Shown: positions 12,358-25,633, numbered from the stretch's first letter. The stretch: 64,000 nucleotides of DNA from Alitta virens (GCA_932294295.1 OW028584.1:10548407-10612406); one strand, 5' to 3'. Numbers and translations: made by a program. Notes: generated by a model from the sequence alone, not told the origin.

Positions 12358-12504
12358 GTATGTGATGCTATTGCTCATAGAGAGCAATAGAACTGTGGAA
12401 AAATGTATGCGATAACATTTGTATCATCTAAATTGTATTGTGTCAATAATGCTGGCCACTCTAAGCTAGCTTATAAATATGACCAGCTGTCAGGGATAGA
12501 TGTG

Positions 12505-12620
12505 ATGATGAGATGATAAGCTTTGAGTCCACACCATATTACTGCACAGACACTGCACAAAAGGAGGCTCATAATATTGTGCTTGGGTCTGGGTCTGGAA
12601 TCGAACCCTGGAACAATCAA
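12505..12620 (-). mobile_element. SINE-1 copy (fragment)
   Basis: Contains GATGAGATGATAAGCTTTG, GAGTCCACACCATATTAC and a B-box-like GGAATCGAACCC. It matches the other SINE-1 copies in minus orientation. Confidence 0.55.
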
Positions 12621-13460
12621 CTTTTTCTTCAATAATTCTTCAACTAGAGTATTCCCATAAGGTTATCCACGTATTGTGTATGGTGGCCGAGGAGTACACT
12701 TTCTGGTGCGAAGGTTTTGCCCTCTACCCCCTCCGATAATAGGTACAGTCGCACCACAACATTCCTTAGCACCTTGTCGCCTTCGCACCACGACAGTGAT
12801 CGTAAGTGTCGTACTACGCAAGTGTCGTACTACGAAAGTATATGATAAAAATATGATAAAAAAAAGGAAAATTCCATCAAAACTGGCCAGATGACTATTA
12901 AAGCTGCTGCACTCTAAAAACTGTAAGTACTATATGGAACCTTTAAAGGTTCAAAAGCCCGGTATGGAACCTAAGTTCAATTAAAGGTTCATATATTGGT
13001 TCAATAAAGGTTATTTTAGATATGAATAAATATACAGCACAACAAAATAAATTTTGATTTATACATTTATTTTCTTTCATGAACAAATATAGTTTTGGTG
13101 TAGGACTGAGCTCCACATAACCTAAGGATTAAATCACTTCATACATAATGTACAAGTTTACCGAATTAAACATACCACAATCAATGATACAAAATTCCAC
13201 AGAATACATGGTTTATTTTTTGTATCCAATAAACAGCAATTAAACATTCAAAAGCTAGTGAAATGACCATCATGCTGGACTCTCTCTTGTGCTTGATCTG
13301 AACAAAATGTGGCTGTCAACTCCTGTCAAAATAAAGCATAGGAACTGTTATTATAAATATCATGACATTAGATGTTTGCATCAAAGACATTAATTATATA
13401 ACATCGCCAATTATAAGGATCAGACATGTTTTGTGATAGTTATTGCCCTAGGGAGCCTGA
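12621..13460. other. Intergenic, with a TIR-like CACTCTAAAAA end
   Basis: At 12909-13020 CACTCTAAAAACTGTAAGT is followed by several AAAGGTTC/TGGAACC blocks, resembling the end of a DNA transposon. The opposite end was not found. No gene seen. Confidence 0.3.
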
Positions 13461-13611
13461 TTCAGGATTTATCACACGAGAGTGCGTGATATCTGGCAGA
13501 ATACTTTTGAAATCTACTGTATATGCAAAAGTAGTATTCAACATGACATTTACGGATTAGTGAAAGTGAAAATGTAGCAATGTTATATTTTTCGTTATGA
13601 ATACTCACCAT

Positions 13612-13870
13612 GACAAGCAATACATTTTCTGCAAGTGATATTTCTTGACCAGTGCACTGTCTCTGCTTTCTCAATGCTACCATTCAATATACCCAACTCC
13701 TAGAGTTTTATGAGTCATTTCATCATAAATAACTACTGCACCTTGATATACTAATATACTAATACTGATATTCTGAAGTTTCAGCACTACTAAGAGTAAA
13801 TCCCCCTTTGTAGCCTTCCCATGACACTTGTATCCTTTTCGGTGTGCAACATGTTGGACTGTAATGTTCA
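13612..13870 (-). pseudogene. Degenerate coding fragment, weakly FKBP-like
   Basis: On the minus strand a 64-codon frame contains VQHVAHRKGYKCHGKATKGD and LLLVVLK, reminiscent of the start of an FKBP-type domain in secreted FKBPs (C-x-K-x-x-K-G-D-x-x-x-V). The frame closes at IEW*, but a one-base shift gives GSIEKAETVHWSRNITCRKC up to a good GTGAGT donor at about 13611. The second half does not look like FKBP. It is either a broken exon or a chance frame; the family link is tentative. Confidence 0.2.
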
Positions 13871-14156
13871 TCAGAACAGTAATGACATATTCATGATACT
13901 GTCTGGCTCTCCTAGGTTCATAATTTGCTAGGCTTGAGAAATGTTGCCGAAGCTATTGTTAAGATGCCTATAACATTGCAAAACTATGTGTAAAATAGCA
14001 TTGTTGTGCTTTTTGGGGGTTTCGTATGCTACTTGTGTAGTCTGGTGAAAATATCATTTTGCACCTATCATAACAAATTTATAGCCCTGCTTTATAAACT
14101 GCATTTTGACATCATTATGATGCTTTTTTCATACAATTTGTTTTGCTTAAATCCCA

Positions 14157-15203
14157 GTTCTCACATAGCAGGTAAAACTGTGGCAACTGCAGATATGGAT
14201 TACTGGGGTGAAACTCGTATCGTGACCTAATTAAGATATAATCCCTGAAGTGTGGAAGCCTTGACGGCTTTGACAATTGCATTACAGCTAATCGGGGACA
14301 ACTGGGGGCTACCGGGGCCTACCTGCCGACATAGTCAAGGTACAGAGGCGGCAACTGCCGGCTATGATAAATGCACTTAAGGTTGACAAATGGCTACCAT
14401 GAAGCAGAGTGCCGTTGCAACGGCAGTAATTGGTGGTATATCTGCAGGGTGCATTCTAACAGGGGCGATAACCACTCCCAATGCAGCTACGGTAGAGATT
14501 TTGAGGTTACCAGGAGTTTAGGAGGAGTATCTGTAGAGGCTACCGTCATTTGTTTTATTTCCGTGAACTATCTGCCGGCTTGTTTTACCTATTCACGGAT
14601 AGATCCATCGCAACGGTGAATGAAGCCATCATAACTGGGAGTGCATACGTGGCAACTGTGCACTTTGGTTGCTATAGATGGCCCCTGTAGCCTCTAGGGC
14701 ACCAGTGGTAGAGCTATAGAATCTTACTTGGACCAACTCTATGGAAAAGACGTGAAGCCAATAAATACTCCTCCTAGACTCCTGGTAGCCTCAAAATCTC
14801 TACTGTAGCTGTATAGGGAGTGCCTATCGCCCATAAGAGAATGCTCTTTAGAGATCTAGAATGATTACTGCCGTTGCCGTAGTTGCACCGGCACTCTACT
14901 GCAGGTATACCGTACATGGACCATTGTAGCTGTAGGATAACCTTGAGTATATCCATCGTAGCCGGCAGTAAGCTGGCTATGTAACTTGGCTATGTTGGTG
15001 GTTGTATGTACCTTGGCTATGTCCCCGGTTGTCCCCGGTTGTCCCCTGTTGGCCCTAATTAGCCGTATTGCAATCCTCACAGTCAAGGCTTCCGTACTTC
15101 AAGGGATTATGTCATAATGAGGTCACGGTATGAGCTTCATACCTTTGATTTCACCCCAGTAGTCCATATCTACAGTTGCCAGTTTTACCTGCTATGTAAG
15201 AAC
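14157..15203. mobile_element. Fold-back element, about 1.05 kb inverted repeat
   Basis: Left arm (14157 to about 14540) and right arm (about 14755 to 15203) are diverged reverse complements of each other. Landmarks in order from each end are CATAGCAGGTAAAACTG, GGATTACTGGGGTGAAA, GGAAGCCTTGAC, GGGGACAACTGGGGG, CTGCCGGCTATGAT, GTAGAGATTTTGAGG and CCAGGAGT(T/C)TAGGAGGAGTA. A spacer of about 200 bp lies between. No transposase ORF is present, so it is a fold-back or large MITE-like element. Short ORFs in both arms are not genes. Confidence 0.85.
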
Positions 15204-15761
15204 AAAGCAACATAAACTGTAATTTTTTTTCTTATTTTGTAAAACATAGCAGAGATATATCGATGTGACCAAAATAAAATAAATTATTATATCATTAAAT
15301 ATTAAAAGGCGCAACCAGGTGATATAGAGTACTACTGTATGGAATGTTGTTACAGTCAGTGCACTAGTGCTACATTTCTGCTCTGTAAATAAACACAATT
15401 TTTTGCATGTTTTTTACATTTTTAATTCTTATGAAATAAGCATTAAAATGATGTCAAAATGAAATTCATAAAGTGTGTGAAAGAACTGTAAATTAGACAT
15501 GTTAGGTGTAAAACTATATGTTCAACTGATTATACAAATATATCATTTTAGTCATAAAACCAGCAGAAGGAACAACTACACTATTTTATACATTTTCTGG
15601 CAAAGCCTTAAGGCAGGTAGGTGCAGCAGTGAACATTTCATTTTTTTCAAAACTTTGCAAACATAACTAAGACATGTTAATGTCACCATGAGCATGATGA
15701 GATGGCAATAAAAGAAATTAAAAAAGTGGTGGCGTATTTCCTTAATAGTTTAATCCTTAGG

Positions 15762-16140
15762 TTATTTAATGGTGCCAAGTATTAATGCTTATTGGATGGC
15801 TAACTTTCCAGTTGTCAGAAATTTGTGGAGCAAAGTATAGTTTTTGGGGAAAATGACACATAAAGATCTGGCAGCTGGGTATATAGAATGGTAGCAGAAA
15901 TTTGGTAGTGTATGTACTAGATAGCCTAATCTATTGGCTATTTAATGGTACCAAATATTGGAGAGGTCACTATACAGTTGAGAAAAATGTGTTGAGCAAA
16001 TTAAATTTTTTTGAGAAAACTTTTCACATAAAAATCTGGGTGTTGGGTACATTGAATAGTGCAAAGGCATACAGTCTATTTAATAGATAGCCTAATGCCT
16101 CGGCTATTTAATGGTACCAAATATTGGTGCCTACTATTCC
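15762..16140. repeat. Degenerate tandem repeat, period about 170 bp
   Basis: The block CTATTTAATGGTACCAAATATT recurs at about 15762, 15937 and 16103. Intervening GATAGCCTAATC and ACATAAAGATCTGG-type sequence is also repeated, giving two full units and a partial third. Confidence 0.7.
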
Positions 16141-16204
16141 ATCAGCTATTCATTGCTTCCAACAATGGTGCATGCTTACTTTATAGCTAACTTTCCAATA
16201 ACTA

Positions 16205-16385
16205 AACATTTGCCCAGATATTTTTTCTGGGAACTGATTGGGAACTAGAACTGGGAGCTGACTTCACTTTTCTGGGAACTGACTGGTAGCTGACTGGTAG
16301 TTGACTGGGACTTAGAACTGGGAGCTGAGTTCACTTTATTGGTAGCTGACTGGTAGCTGACTGGAAACTGGAATCTTTGAACTGA
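16205..16385. repeat. Minisatellite (GACTGGTAGCT)n-like
   Basis: Interleaved short units GGGAACTGA, GACTGGTAGCT and GAACTGGGAGCTGA are repeated over about 180 bp. Confidence 0.75.
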
Positions 16386-19089
16386 CTTCATGGATCTTGC
16401 AATGATTTATTTCATTAATCCAAAGTAAGCACTTCATGTGAAAGTAAGGAGAACCGGGCCACACTGCACACAACTATATTGGTATTACCACTGAGTATAT
16501 ATATATCTGTGGGTATAACCCTGAAATTGGGTAACATGACTCCAATGTGACCTTAAATGCATTTATATGAAAATGTCTCTGCACAAATTCTTTCTTTTTT
16601 CTTAGTGGAAAATAAAAACAACCACTTAAATGGCTAGGCAACTGGTATGGCTCTCAATGCATATTGAAATTGCATCTGTCCACAATATCTCTATACTTTC
16701 CATTTGGTAAAAAAAGAAACATGAAAGTTTATTGAGATGACTGAACATAAACAATTAAAACATCGATATTACGTTTTGCTATGCTCCTGGCAATATAACG
16801 AAATACATGTACAAACAATTGCTTGGCGAAGTACTGTAAATCTGCACGACATATACAGTAACTGTTAATTCTAAATGCAATATATTTCTGTCTGGGTCTA
16901 AGTAATTTGAAGTAAAACAAAACACAGGGTGTTCAGAGAAAAGTCAGGGAAGAATAAAATTCCTTACAGGTACATGGTCAGGAAAAAAAAGAAAGAAATA
17001 TTTTGGAAAAAGTCTTGGAATTTGTGTATTTTTGGTTATTTTAAGATATTTAAATAATTTTTTGTGCATATTCAGTATAGCCACTTTGGTGCATATACTG
17101 TATATGGCATTCCTAATATTTTTTGTAATATACGCAGCCTTAGTCAAATCTCAGCTTTTAGTGTATTCCTGTATCTTTGCTGTATCTTGCCTACGACATG
17201 AAATCAATATCGAGATCTTATAACAAATCAAAGAGTAGAACTAGCAAGAGTGGAAACTTCCTCATTTTCTATAAGCCGTTGTATACGTCATAATCATACA
17301 GTCAGAAGTTATTATTTTGAAATCTCATTTCTGCCAGCTTGAAGTATTTATAAAATGTGTTTCACATGTAAACATTTCAAAGCTAATTTGAATTACTTAA
17401 GTGTATTTAAATGAAACACTGACATATCTTTCATATTTCTATCATGAAAGCAGGTTACTCTGCGGGCTTGTTATATATTGGAAAACTAACCATAAACAGG
17501 CTGACATTGCTTCTAGGCCACCCACTTATTTTTTTCATCTTTGGCCTGTGCAGTCTTATGATATCAGCTATGTATTATTGCATAATAATGACGTATGTTA
17601 ACTGCCCTTGACCTTTGGTCACTTGTCCAGGCTGTCAAATGTGAGTCGTTTGCACATGGTTTGAATATTTGTATACTTTATTGAGTTAATGCTACAGATA
17701 TTTAAAACTTATTAGTACACTTTAGTTCATGCCAATGACTTACTTTTCACCATCTGCTAATTGTGATTGACTTTATAATTGAATGAAACAATGAGTGCGT
17801 TTACAAGGAAACAAACCAACATGCACTTCTACTATTGATCTGCTGCCTACTAATTGAAGAGCGATTTTCTGCATAATTAATGTAACAATCAAGTATTAAC
17901 GTGACAGTCATCCTTTTGATCTGTTTCTCCCCCATTGGATCAGTCATCCAGACTCTCTCATTATATTATCTACTTTCTTGCCAGAATATTATTCAGGTCC
18001 ATCAAAAGGCAATTGCATAGGCCTAAGTCATTTCCATAATGTTTAGGGAACTTATTATATGACTAGAAGCCCACTATAATACATGCACTTGAATTTATCA
18101 CCTTCCCCCCCCCCCCCTCCCAGCCAGGTCACACACTTTAAACATATTTTTGCATCCATCATGGCCTTCATTATAATTTATTGAATTTAAAATTTGAGCT
18201 ATTAATTTCAAATGTCCATCAATCAAGATCAATAAAGCAAAATGTTGCTGCTGCTTGTGCATTTTGTCTCCATGTTCATCAAAATTCGTAAAGATAAAAA
18301 AACTAAAAGTAAACTTTTGTCATATAACTTTTTATATTCTTATATTAAAAAGAAATTATATCAATTCTTATATCTTAGCTGACTGTTATAATTCTTATTT
18401 TATTTATATAGGCCTACCTATTCTTGTTAATGACATGTGACAAAACTTATGTGAATTCTGGTAGACTCTAGGCATGTTGACAGAGTCCTGCATTCACATG
18501 ACATCTTCTGGAGTTTAGTCTCCAAGTCTAACTTGAGCAATGGTTTGCAAGTCTATGAATTTGACTGTCGGCCTAATTGAAGTGCTCTAAAGACCATTCT
18601 CATTCCACCCATCAATTAATCAGTTTAATGCTTACTATGGTTCCAATTTGTAATTGAATTTTGTTTTTATTGTCTTGGTTGCTATGTCGAATGACTTTCA
18701 TAAAATAATAATGCTGCTATGCACATGCCAATTTAGTCTCACGAAAAAAATAGAAAATAGCTTTACTTTGTTTGACCGATAGTTACATGAAGCTAGTTTG
18801 AGACCAACAGGCCCCTGGGGGTTTCATTTTTTACGTTATTTATTGGGAAATATGCAATAAAAGAATAAGGAATTTGAAAAAAACAAAAAGGCTCGTGTTT
18901 CATAAGTGGCAATTTTACTGGTCTGCATCAATCATTCCAAATATTTTATCGAGATAATATTTGTTATGAAATATTGTCATATTGACAGTACCCTCACAAA
19001 TGTTGCCAATATATACACCAATGAACAAGATAGGCTAGTGTGGGTGGCATAGTGATTTTCAAGAGTCTGCTTATTCGGAGTTACAACTG
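16386..19089. other. AT-rich intergenic; half-copy of a palindromic MITE at 18462-18585
   Basis: No supported exon in about 2.7 kb. The block at 18462-18585 (CCTGCATTCACATGACATC, GTTTAGTCTCCAAGTCTA, ATGAATTTGACTGT) matches one arm of the palindromic element at 35443-35651. A poly-C tract lies near 18105-18118. Confidence 0.55.
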
Positions 19090-19260
19090 AGCTGCTGGAT
19101 ATCAATCGCATGAGACGTTAAATTGGAGGTGCCTTGCACGTAGTGTCTATGCTGAGACAAGTCAAAGAGCCCAACCATGGGGTAAATATGACAAACGAAA
19201 GGCATCCGATTCACATGATGAGGACTCAGTCTTATCTCATCATTACATCTGCCTCTTGCA
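19090..19260 (+). mobile_element. SINE-1 copy (body)
   Basis: Contains ATCAATCGCATGAGACGTTAA, CCATGGGGTAAAT and the terminal ATCTCATCATTACATCTGCC block of the family, in plus orientation. Confidence 0.6.
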
Positions 19261-19835
19261 GCTGGTAGCTGAGAGACATAGACAAAGAGACATATGGTAT
19301 TTGTTCACCCGACCCAGCAAAACGTTCTTACCTTTAAACAGTTTGTGTCTGGGTAGAATAACTGTCCCTACAGTAATTTCTAATATGACATGTCTAGTCC
19401 ACATCATGTACGTCATTACCATCATATCCTACATATTTTTCAAAAACATGGAAATTAAATGGCACTATCAAATTTTAAGTGTTTATCTACCAGTTCTTTG
19501 CTATGAAAGATACTCTACAGGCAATATTAGCAGTGACATCAAACAGTCGATCATTGTTTGTTGAACTAATTCCAAGTGTCTCATATTGAGGCAATTATGG
19601 CGCCATGATCCATTTTCAAACTGAACTTGTTCTTAAAAAATAACTGGAAAATTTGTAGCCAATGAGATATATCGGTATACAGTTTACGATCAATTAACTG
19701 CAATAACTTTTAAGGCACTAATTTAAAGATATGATGGTAAGACTAATTGCCTGAGCTGTCCTTGAGCTGATCACACACTGCACACTTGTATTATATTGTC
19801 GTCAGTACAGTGCAGCAGCCTTCTGTTATTGCAAA

Positions 19836-22800
19836 ATGAGAAACGTACAGGTTCTACTGCTTCTTTTGACATTGGAGACGTGTTCAGGTATATACAGGGT
19901 TTTTACGTTTTTTATTGAAATTAATTATACAATAAATAAATTAAAATTTAATTTAACTTAAACTCATCAGGTTTAATACACTGGCTTAAGTTCAAAAGTA
20001 TTTTATTTGAATTGCATGATTAGTGTAAGAGGATGGCCTCCAAAGGTCTGACAACTTGAAAATATTTCAGCTTTTTTTTTTTTCGATAATGATTTTGGTA
20101 GTATAGGACAAAGAATTATACAAGGGCTTTGGATTCTTTGAAGATAAACTGGCAGTAATGCAGAGTAACGAGGAATCAATTAAAGGAAAAAAACTAATTT
20201 CATTAAGATAAGATAATATGAGGTAAGATACAATTTTATTTAAAGTCGGCGGTGAAATAAAAAAAAATACAACACAAGCTAATAGCTTTTCGCCGACAGA
20301 AAAATTATACCATAGCGTCATCCAGTGATTCTAATCATTGAACTACTAAGAAGGCTGCACACTCAAAATGTGATGTAGTGGTTTTGGTGTGAGAAGAATT
20401 ATAATGCCCTCGTACCTCTTTGGTGTGTAAGGTCCTTCAGACTTGACTCAAACGAAGACAAATAATACATTTTGAAGCTTTATTGGCCCTGCCCTAGCCA
20501 AACGTCCTGTCTATTCACTATTCTGATGCTGCCAGCATCCCTGTAGCCCACTCTGGCCAATAGGAACCCAACCACACCCCTATCACGTGCTCCCCTTACT
20601 GGGGCATAGGAAATGCCCCACATTCTAGGTCAACAGCCTCACACAGAGGTCACTGGGGTTATGGGAACGGGTAACATTAAAAAAACGGATTCCAGGTCAT
20701 CACAGGTTCAATGGTTAACGTTCTGGCTTTTAGTGCCAGGGACCAGAGTTTGATTCTCACTCTGGGTGAATTGTTACGCAAAGACTGGGAACACTCAGCT
20801 GCCCAAGAGAAGGTCTCAAATTGGCTCGAGACAGTCGCAGACTTTAGAGGAGACATAAGGGGATGTTAGAGAAACACTTGCTATTGTCATGCAAAAGAAG
20901 GTCAGGCCATGATGGGCAGCAGAGCGGTTTTGTACCAGACTAGGTGATTTCGCAACATTGCTCTTCAGGCAATAAAAGTAGGTCAATCACTGCACCCGTT
21001 GATTTCAACGTAGGGCAAACAAAGTAGTTCTTTAATTATCGCCGATTCTGATGTTGAATTGCTTTTATTGACACAGAAATCATGAAGTACAGGCAATTAT
21101 TTTGGTACTTTTTTTGCTGCAATGAAGGGTTCATTTAATATGACTAGCACTAAATGGTCTTAATATTTAGGTGATTGTGAACTGGACTAGTATTTTGCCT
21201 TGGCTTAGCTGTATGTATTTATGTGTTTATTTTCAGGGAACTTTTTCTATATTTTTGGGTTTACAACACTTAAAGGCAATACCGGACCAGTGATTTTAAC
21301 TGTAATTGCCGAGGAACAAACCGAAGTGTACATATCTGCACCTCCAAAAGCTTTTACAAAAACGGTAAGAAAGTTTACACAAACTTCATGCATATTTCGT
21401 GAAATAACAAATATTTCCAACATAGTGTGTTCTGAATCTGTGCAGTTATTTTGGCAAACGTATTTGGTATGATGGGGTGCACTTTGTGAAAATGGTTTTG
21501 TATTTCTTACAATGACAATATAAATAGTAAAATTATTTTATGTTAACAGGTCAAAGTTAATCCAACACAATAATAAGTTCTATTGTTAGTGGGACATTTT
21601 TTTTAATCTTCTTTTGCTTTAGACATGTATACAGCAAAAAAGGAAAAGTTAATTTACAGATAGACAGATAGACAGATATGGAAAGTGCAGCCCTCTAAGG
21701 CATGTCCTTGCAGCTATCGAGGGTTGACTGATGAGGTGAGAGAGAGGAGTCCACCTGTGTTACACATTTACCCTATAGGTTGGATCCTTTACTGAGATGT
21801 TGCTCATGAAGGGTGCCCGGACCTGGGATTGAACCCCATCAGATTTATACATAGGTCTCATCAAATGTACAGACGACTCAGCGGATACTTTGCAGCGAGG
21901 CCTCATGAAGACAATAAAATAGTTGTCCTTAACATAATCTGGGATATAAAAAAAGAGTATGTTTATGAATCTTACTTCTATTGTTATAAGACAGTTATAT
22001 ACCATGGCTAGTCTATGCCGAATGCTTGTTTTTCGACTTTTATAGTCAGTAGCAATTTCCATAAGGTCATTCAAGTAGGGATTAGGTATGGAAAGCCAAT
22101 AGTTTGTTTAAAATCTTCCAACATACTGTGTGTCCTAAGACAATAATTGTATAAATCAAACAATTTTTTTGGTTGACTAAGACAATCATTGTCTAAGGAG
22201 TTGTAAGGGACAAGAAAATTAAAAAATTAACGAATGAGCAGTGTTATCATCCTTCTAATTTTTAAAGAGGTTTAAGTAATTGTAAGTCCAGAATAGCATT
22301 AATTAGGGAACATCTTTTTTTTGTCTAATTGAGAGGGCCACCATCACTCTCCAGGGTCAAATGATATTCACCACTGTTCTGGTATTAACCAGTCAATATT
22401 TAATTACATATAAAGGCAACCATGGGAGCATTGCCACAGTCTATGCAGAGTTATCTTCTTTCACAGGTCAACTTGATGACTGGGCAATCGACAACTGAGA
22501 CGTTCAATTCTCTCCAGGATTTCGGACTAATCGGAACAGGTGTCTTTAACAACAAGCAACTTTCGATCAGAACCAATGTATCCTCTGCCCATGTCCAGGT
22601 TATGGTTGTTGATGCTGCACTTGGTGGAGCAATGTATTACCCTCAAGGGATACCAGCAACGACTGAAGATGAGTACTATGAACATGTTGTGGTAGGATAT
22701 CAGGCTTTATCTTCAAACAATCCAACAAGGATGCTGATTGCAGCCACCCAAACAACAAACTGGAAAATGTTTTATTACGATGGCAGAATAATGGAACAAG

Positions 22801-25597
22801 GAATATTGAACAAAGATCAAGTGTATATGTTAGTAATATCTTACCTTTTAGGGAGTGGAACATTTGAATTCTTTGTTGAAATGAGGTTTTATTGTTAAGA
22901 TTATATTTATAGATAGTAAATTCTTGAGGTGTTGCATGACACATGATCTAATTTTGCTTGACGAGTCTATTTATATACAGCTGCCCACATGATTGTTTCT
23001 AAAAATAGAATATTTTCCTAGTGACAAGGTTTTTTCATTGCACACACTGGGCTATTAATAAGTTGAAATAGGAACCATATCTATAATCTATCATAACAGC
23101 ATTTTATAACACTTACGAACAGTAGCAGCAATGTTATCAACATGAAAACTGCGGTTTTTTAACATTGTGCCTTCACCTACTTGCAAAAATTTACTTTTGT
23201 CAGATGTCATGGTCTTCAGAATTAAGTTCTCCTTTACTATCTGATCTATACACAGAATATTTTTCTGCATCACAACTCCCAAACTATGGAATTCCCAACC
23301 CTAATAATAAACCCATCTCATGTGAGGCTCCAGTACTAATATATAATTTTTCTCACTTGTACCTAGTATATGTTGTGATATAATGCTTTGTGTAACACCC
23401 ATCGTTGTCTCTTCAATGCAGTAAAATATAAATTATTATGCAATGCCAGCCTGATTCACCTATGTAATATGTTTCACACCCAGATCATGTGATTAGCTCA
23501 TGAATATTCATCAGCTTCAATTTTGATTACTCCCTGGCTCCTAATATTCCGACGTACGGCTGAGCCTTTGTAAGGATAAGTCTTTCTGAATTGCCAATAC
23601 CACCGGAATAAAAAAAAAGTACAGCTGATACCCTGCAGCTGCTTTAACTTCATTGAAGGTCAATCAGATGAGAATGATGAAAGGCTCAACATATTAGAAT
23701 GTTTTACTTTCAGTTACACGTACGCGATGTATGACATTAGTGCTTGGCTGATAGTGACAGATAAACCAGCCATGGTCGTAGGTGTTTCTGTGGAAAGCAT
23801 AATTCCTTCTACATCAATTTCTACTGCTGGAGATTCACTGTTCACCCAACTGGTACCAACCAAATCTCTGGGTACAAGGCACATTGTCCCACCTAATGAG
23901 TATGAAACTACTGATTCGTCTAGTGGTGTATATTATTTGGCGCGTGTCCTCGGTACCTTTGCGGAGGCCACTTCGGTCACAATCACCTTTGAATCAGCAG
24001 TTAATGGAACCAACAAGATCGTTAAATCTTTGACCAAGAAAGATCTGCACGAGCAAGAAATGACAGAAAATGTACCTCTCCTGATTGTATGTTCCAAGCC
24101 ATGCCTTGTCGTCAGATACATTGCAAATGGAGATCGTTCCACAATGAACATTGTTCATGACCTAGGTCAAGCAGGGACAACTCGGAGATTCCAGCCTCCT
24201 GCCAGTGGTAAGCTGGTGATAGTTACAGAGAAAACAGATGTAACTGGTTTACGTTTGAATGGTAATTCGCTAACGGTTACCAAGACTTGGACTGCTCCAG
24301 AGTCAGCTGGAAAAATTCTAGTTGTACCTTCAATTGGAAACAGCTTACACACTTTAACCTCTGCTGCGAATGACATTCCAGTGCTTGCATGGGCTTCATT
24401 CCAGTATGGTGCCAGCATGTACACCTTAACACTGACAAAAACCAGTAAGTATGGACGGTTTAATCACAAAATGCAACTGTTATAAGATCTCGATAAAACC
24501 CGAGAAACATTCAGTGACAGCCTAATGTTGGTCTAGGGTCAGCATCACTGGGCCATCACTGGGCCATCTAATTTGGCATGCTGTTATGGTTCAGTGTTAT
24601 GGGCCAACACGAGCGCTGTTGTCAGGCCAAGACTGGGCCAATATCAAGCTGATGTGACGTGTTGTCAGGGTTTGGGCAACATTTATTGGTATCATTTAAG
24701 ATTTGGTCTTAACTGAGTGTTATTAGAGGACAATTTCTTTCAAAAATACAATGTTGGTAATGTTAATTGCAAGGCGGTCTTGATTGTTTGATATTCTTAA
24801 AATGGGGTCTTTGATTAATGTTCATGTACATCATGGTCTCGATGGGGTATTATTACAGCTTTATATAATAGTCTGTATATATCACGTACATATATTTTTT
24901 TATTTAATATGATACAGCCATGCCTCATTTCAAAATCACCTCACAATTGTGACCACCATTTTAGTAGTGATTCACATATGGTACCCAGATAGCATTCCAA
25001 ATCGGCCCAGCATCGTTTCCGTATAGGCCACTGTAGTTAGGACATCATTTTAACATCGCCGACATCGCACCGACGTTGAAACGATTTGGAATGCTATCTT
25101 GGTAATCCAAGCTTATATAAAGAGAGTTGGAGTGCTGAACATAAATTTTGTATTAAAACACCAAGAGAACAAGTTCACAATCTAACTTTTCAGCAGTCTA
25201 CAAATCAGACAAATGATATCATAATTATATGATACAGCCATGCCTCATTTCAAAACCACCTCACAATTGTGACCACCAGAATATATATCAGGTGTTCAAT
25301 TTGATTTTATTCCATTTCTCTTTGTGCTTTACAGTTTACAAATCAGACAAAAAAGCACCAGTGAACAATGGAAATGGAATTCAAACGTGTCCCATTTTCC
25401 ACAAAAGAAGTGGAAATTATATTGCGGGAGGACCTATCCGGACTGTCAACAGTACTGGCTTGCAATGCTGGGGTATTTGCAAGGATGACTTCTGGTGCCA
25501 CTACGCGGTGTACGACCTGACAACTACTAGCTGTCGTCTGTTCATTACAGCATTTGGGCCACTGCAAGGTTCGAAGCATGGCTTGGAGTTTGACTAA
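19836..25597 (+). CDS. Secreted IgGFc-binding-like protein with C-terminal PAN/apple-like domain
   Basis: Five exons join in frame: 19836-19887, 21237-21364, 22467-22822, 23714-24444 and 25335-25597 (exit phases 1, 0, 2, 1, stop). They give 1530 nt, or 509 residues. The start exon is a signal peptide (MRNVQVLLLLLTLETC). Exons 2-4 resemble the N-terminal region of IgGFc-binding proteins: FFYIFGFTT, repeated beta-strand blocks, and W(L/K)IVTDKPAMVVG as in the family's 'TSNKPVAVFSG' segment. Exon 5 carries a PAN/apple-like domain (CPIFHKRSG, LQCWGICKDDFWCHYAVYD, TSCRLF). Family members are mucus or immune-type secreted proteins; function here is inferred only. The usual vWD/TIL repeats of vertebrate FCGBP are absent. 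An AATAAA lies at 25628-25633, 30 bp after the stop. The exon 3 donor (GT/GTATAT) was chosen because only it restores phase with exon 4. Confidence 0.8.
20694..20950 (+). mobile_element. tRNA-derived SINE (SINE-2) in intron 1
   Basis: A-box-like GGTTCAATGGTTAACG and B-box-like AGAGTTTGATTCTCAC are spaced as in a tRNA promoter, followed by an unrelated body. The tRNA-like head does not fold as a clean tRNA. It differs from SINE-1. The 3' end is approximate. Confidence 0.6.
21690..21850 (-). mobile_element. SINE-1 copy in intron 2
   Basis: Minus-oriented copy with GAGGAGTCCACCTGTGTTAC, GATGTTGCTCATGAAGGGTG and the B-box complement GGATTGAACCCC. Confidence 0.6.
24905..25140. repeat. Local duplication unit with palindromic MITE, copy 1 (intron 4)
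   Basis: Contains a palindromic MITE at 24984-25102 (AGATAGCATTCCAAATCG ... CGATTTGGAATGCTATCT) with flanks TTTTAGTAGTGATT and AAGAGAGTTGGAGTGCTG. The whole block recurs at 26000-26200 on the other side of exon 5. The block GATACAGCCATGCCTCATTTC at about 24911 recurs at 25231. Confidence 0.8.
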
Positions 25598-25633
25598 CAC
25601 AACCCTAAACTGGTGGATTCAGAGTAAAATAAA

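Noticed and set aside
14371..15086. ORFs of 60-80 codons in the fold-back element
   Set aside because: The same arm read in opposite directions gives different ORFs, with no conserved protein.
20694..20770. Possible tRNA gene
   Set aside because: Same reason: tRNA-like promoter boxes only, within a SINE-like unit in an intron.
22600..22944. 114-codon minus-strand ORF
   Set aside because: Antisense shadow of exon 3 of the IgGFc-like gene.
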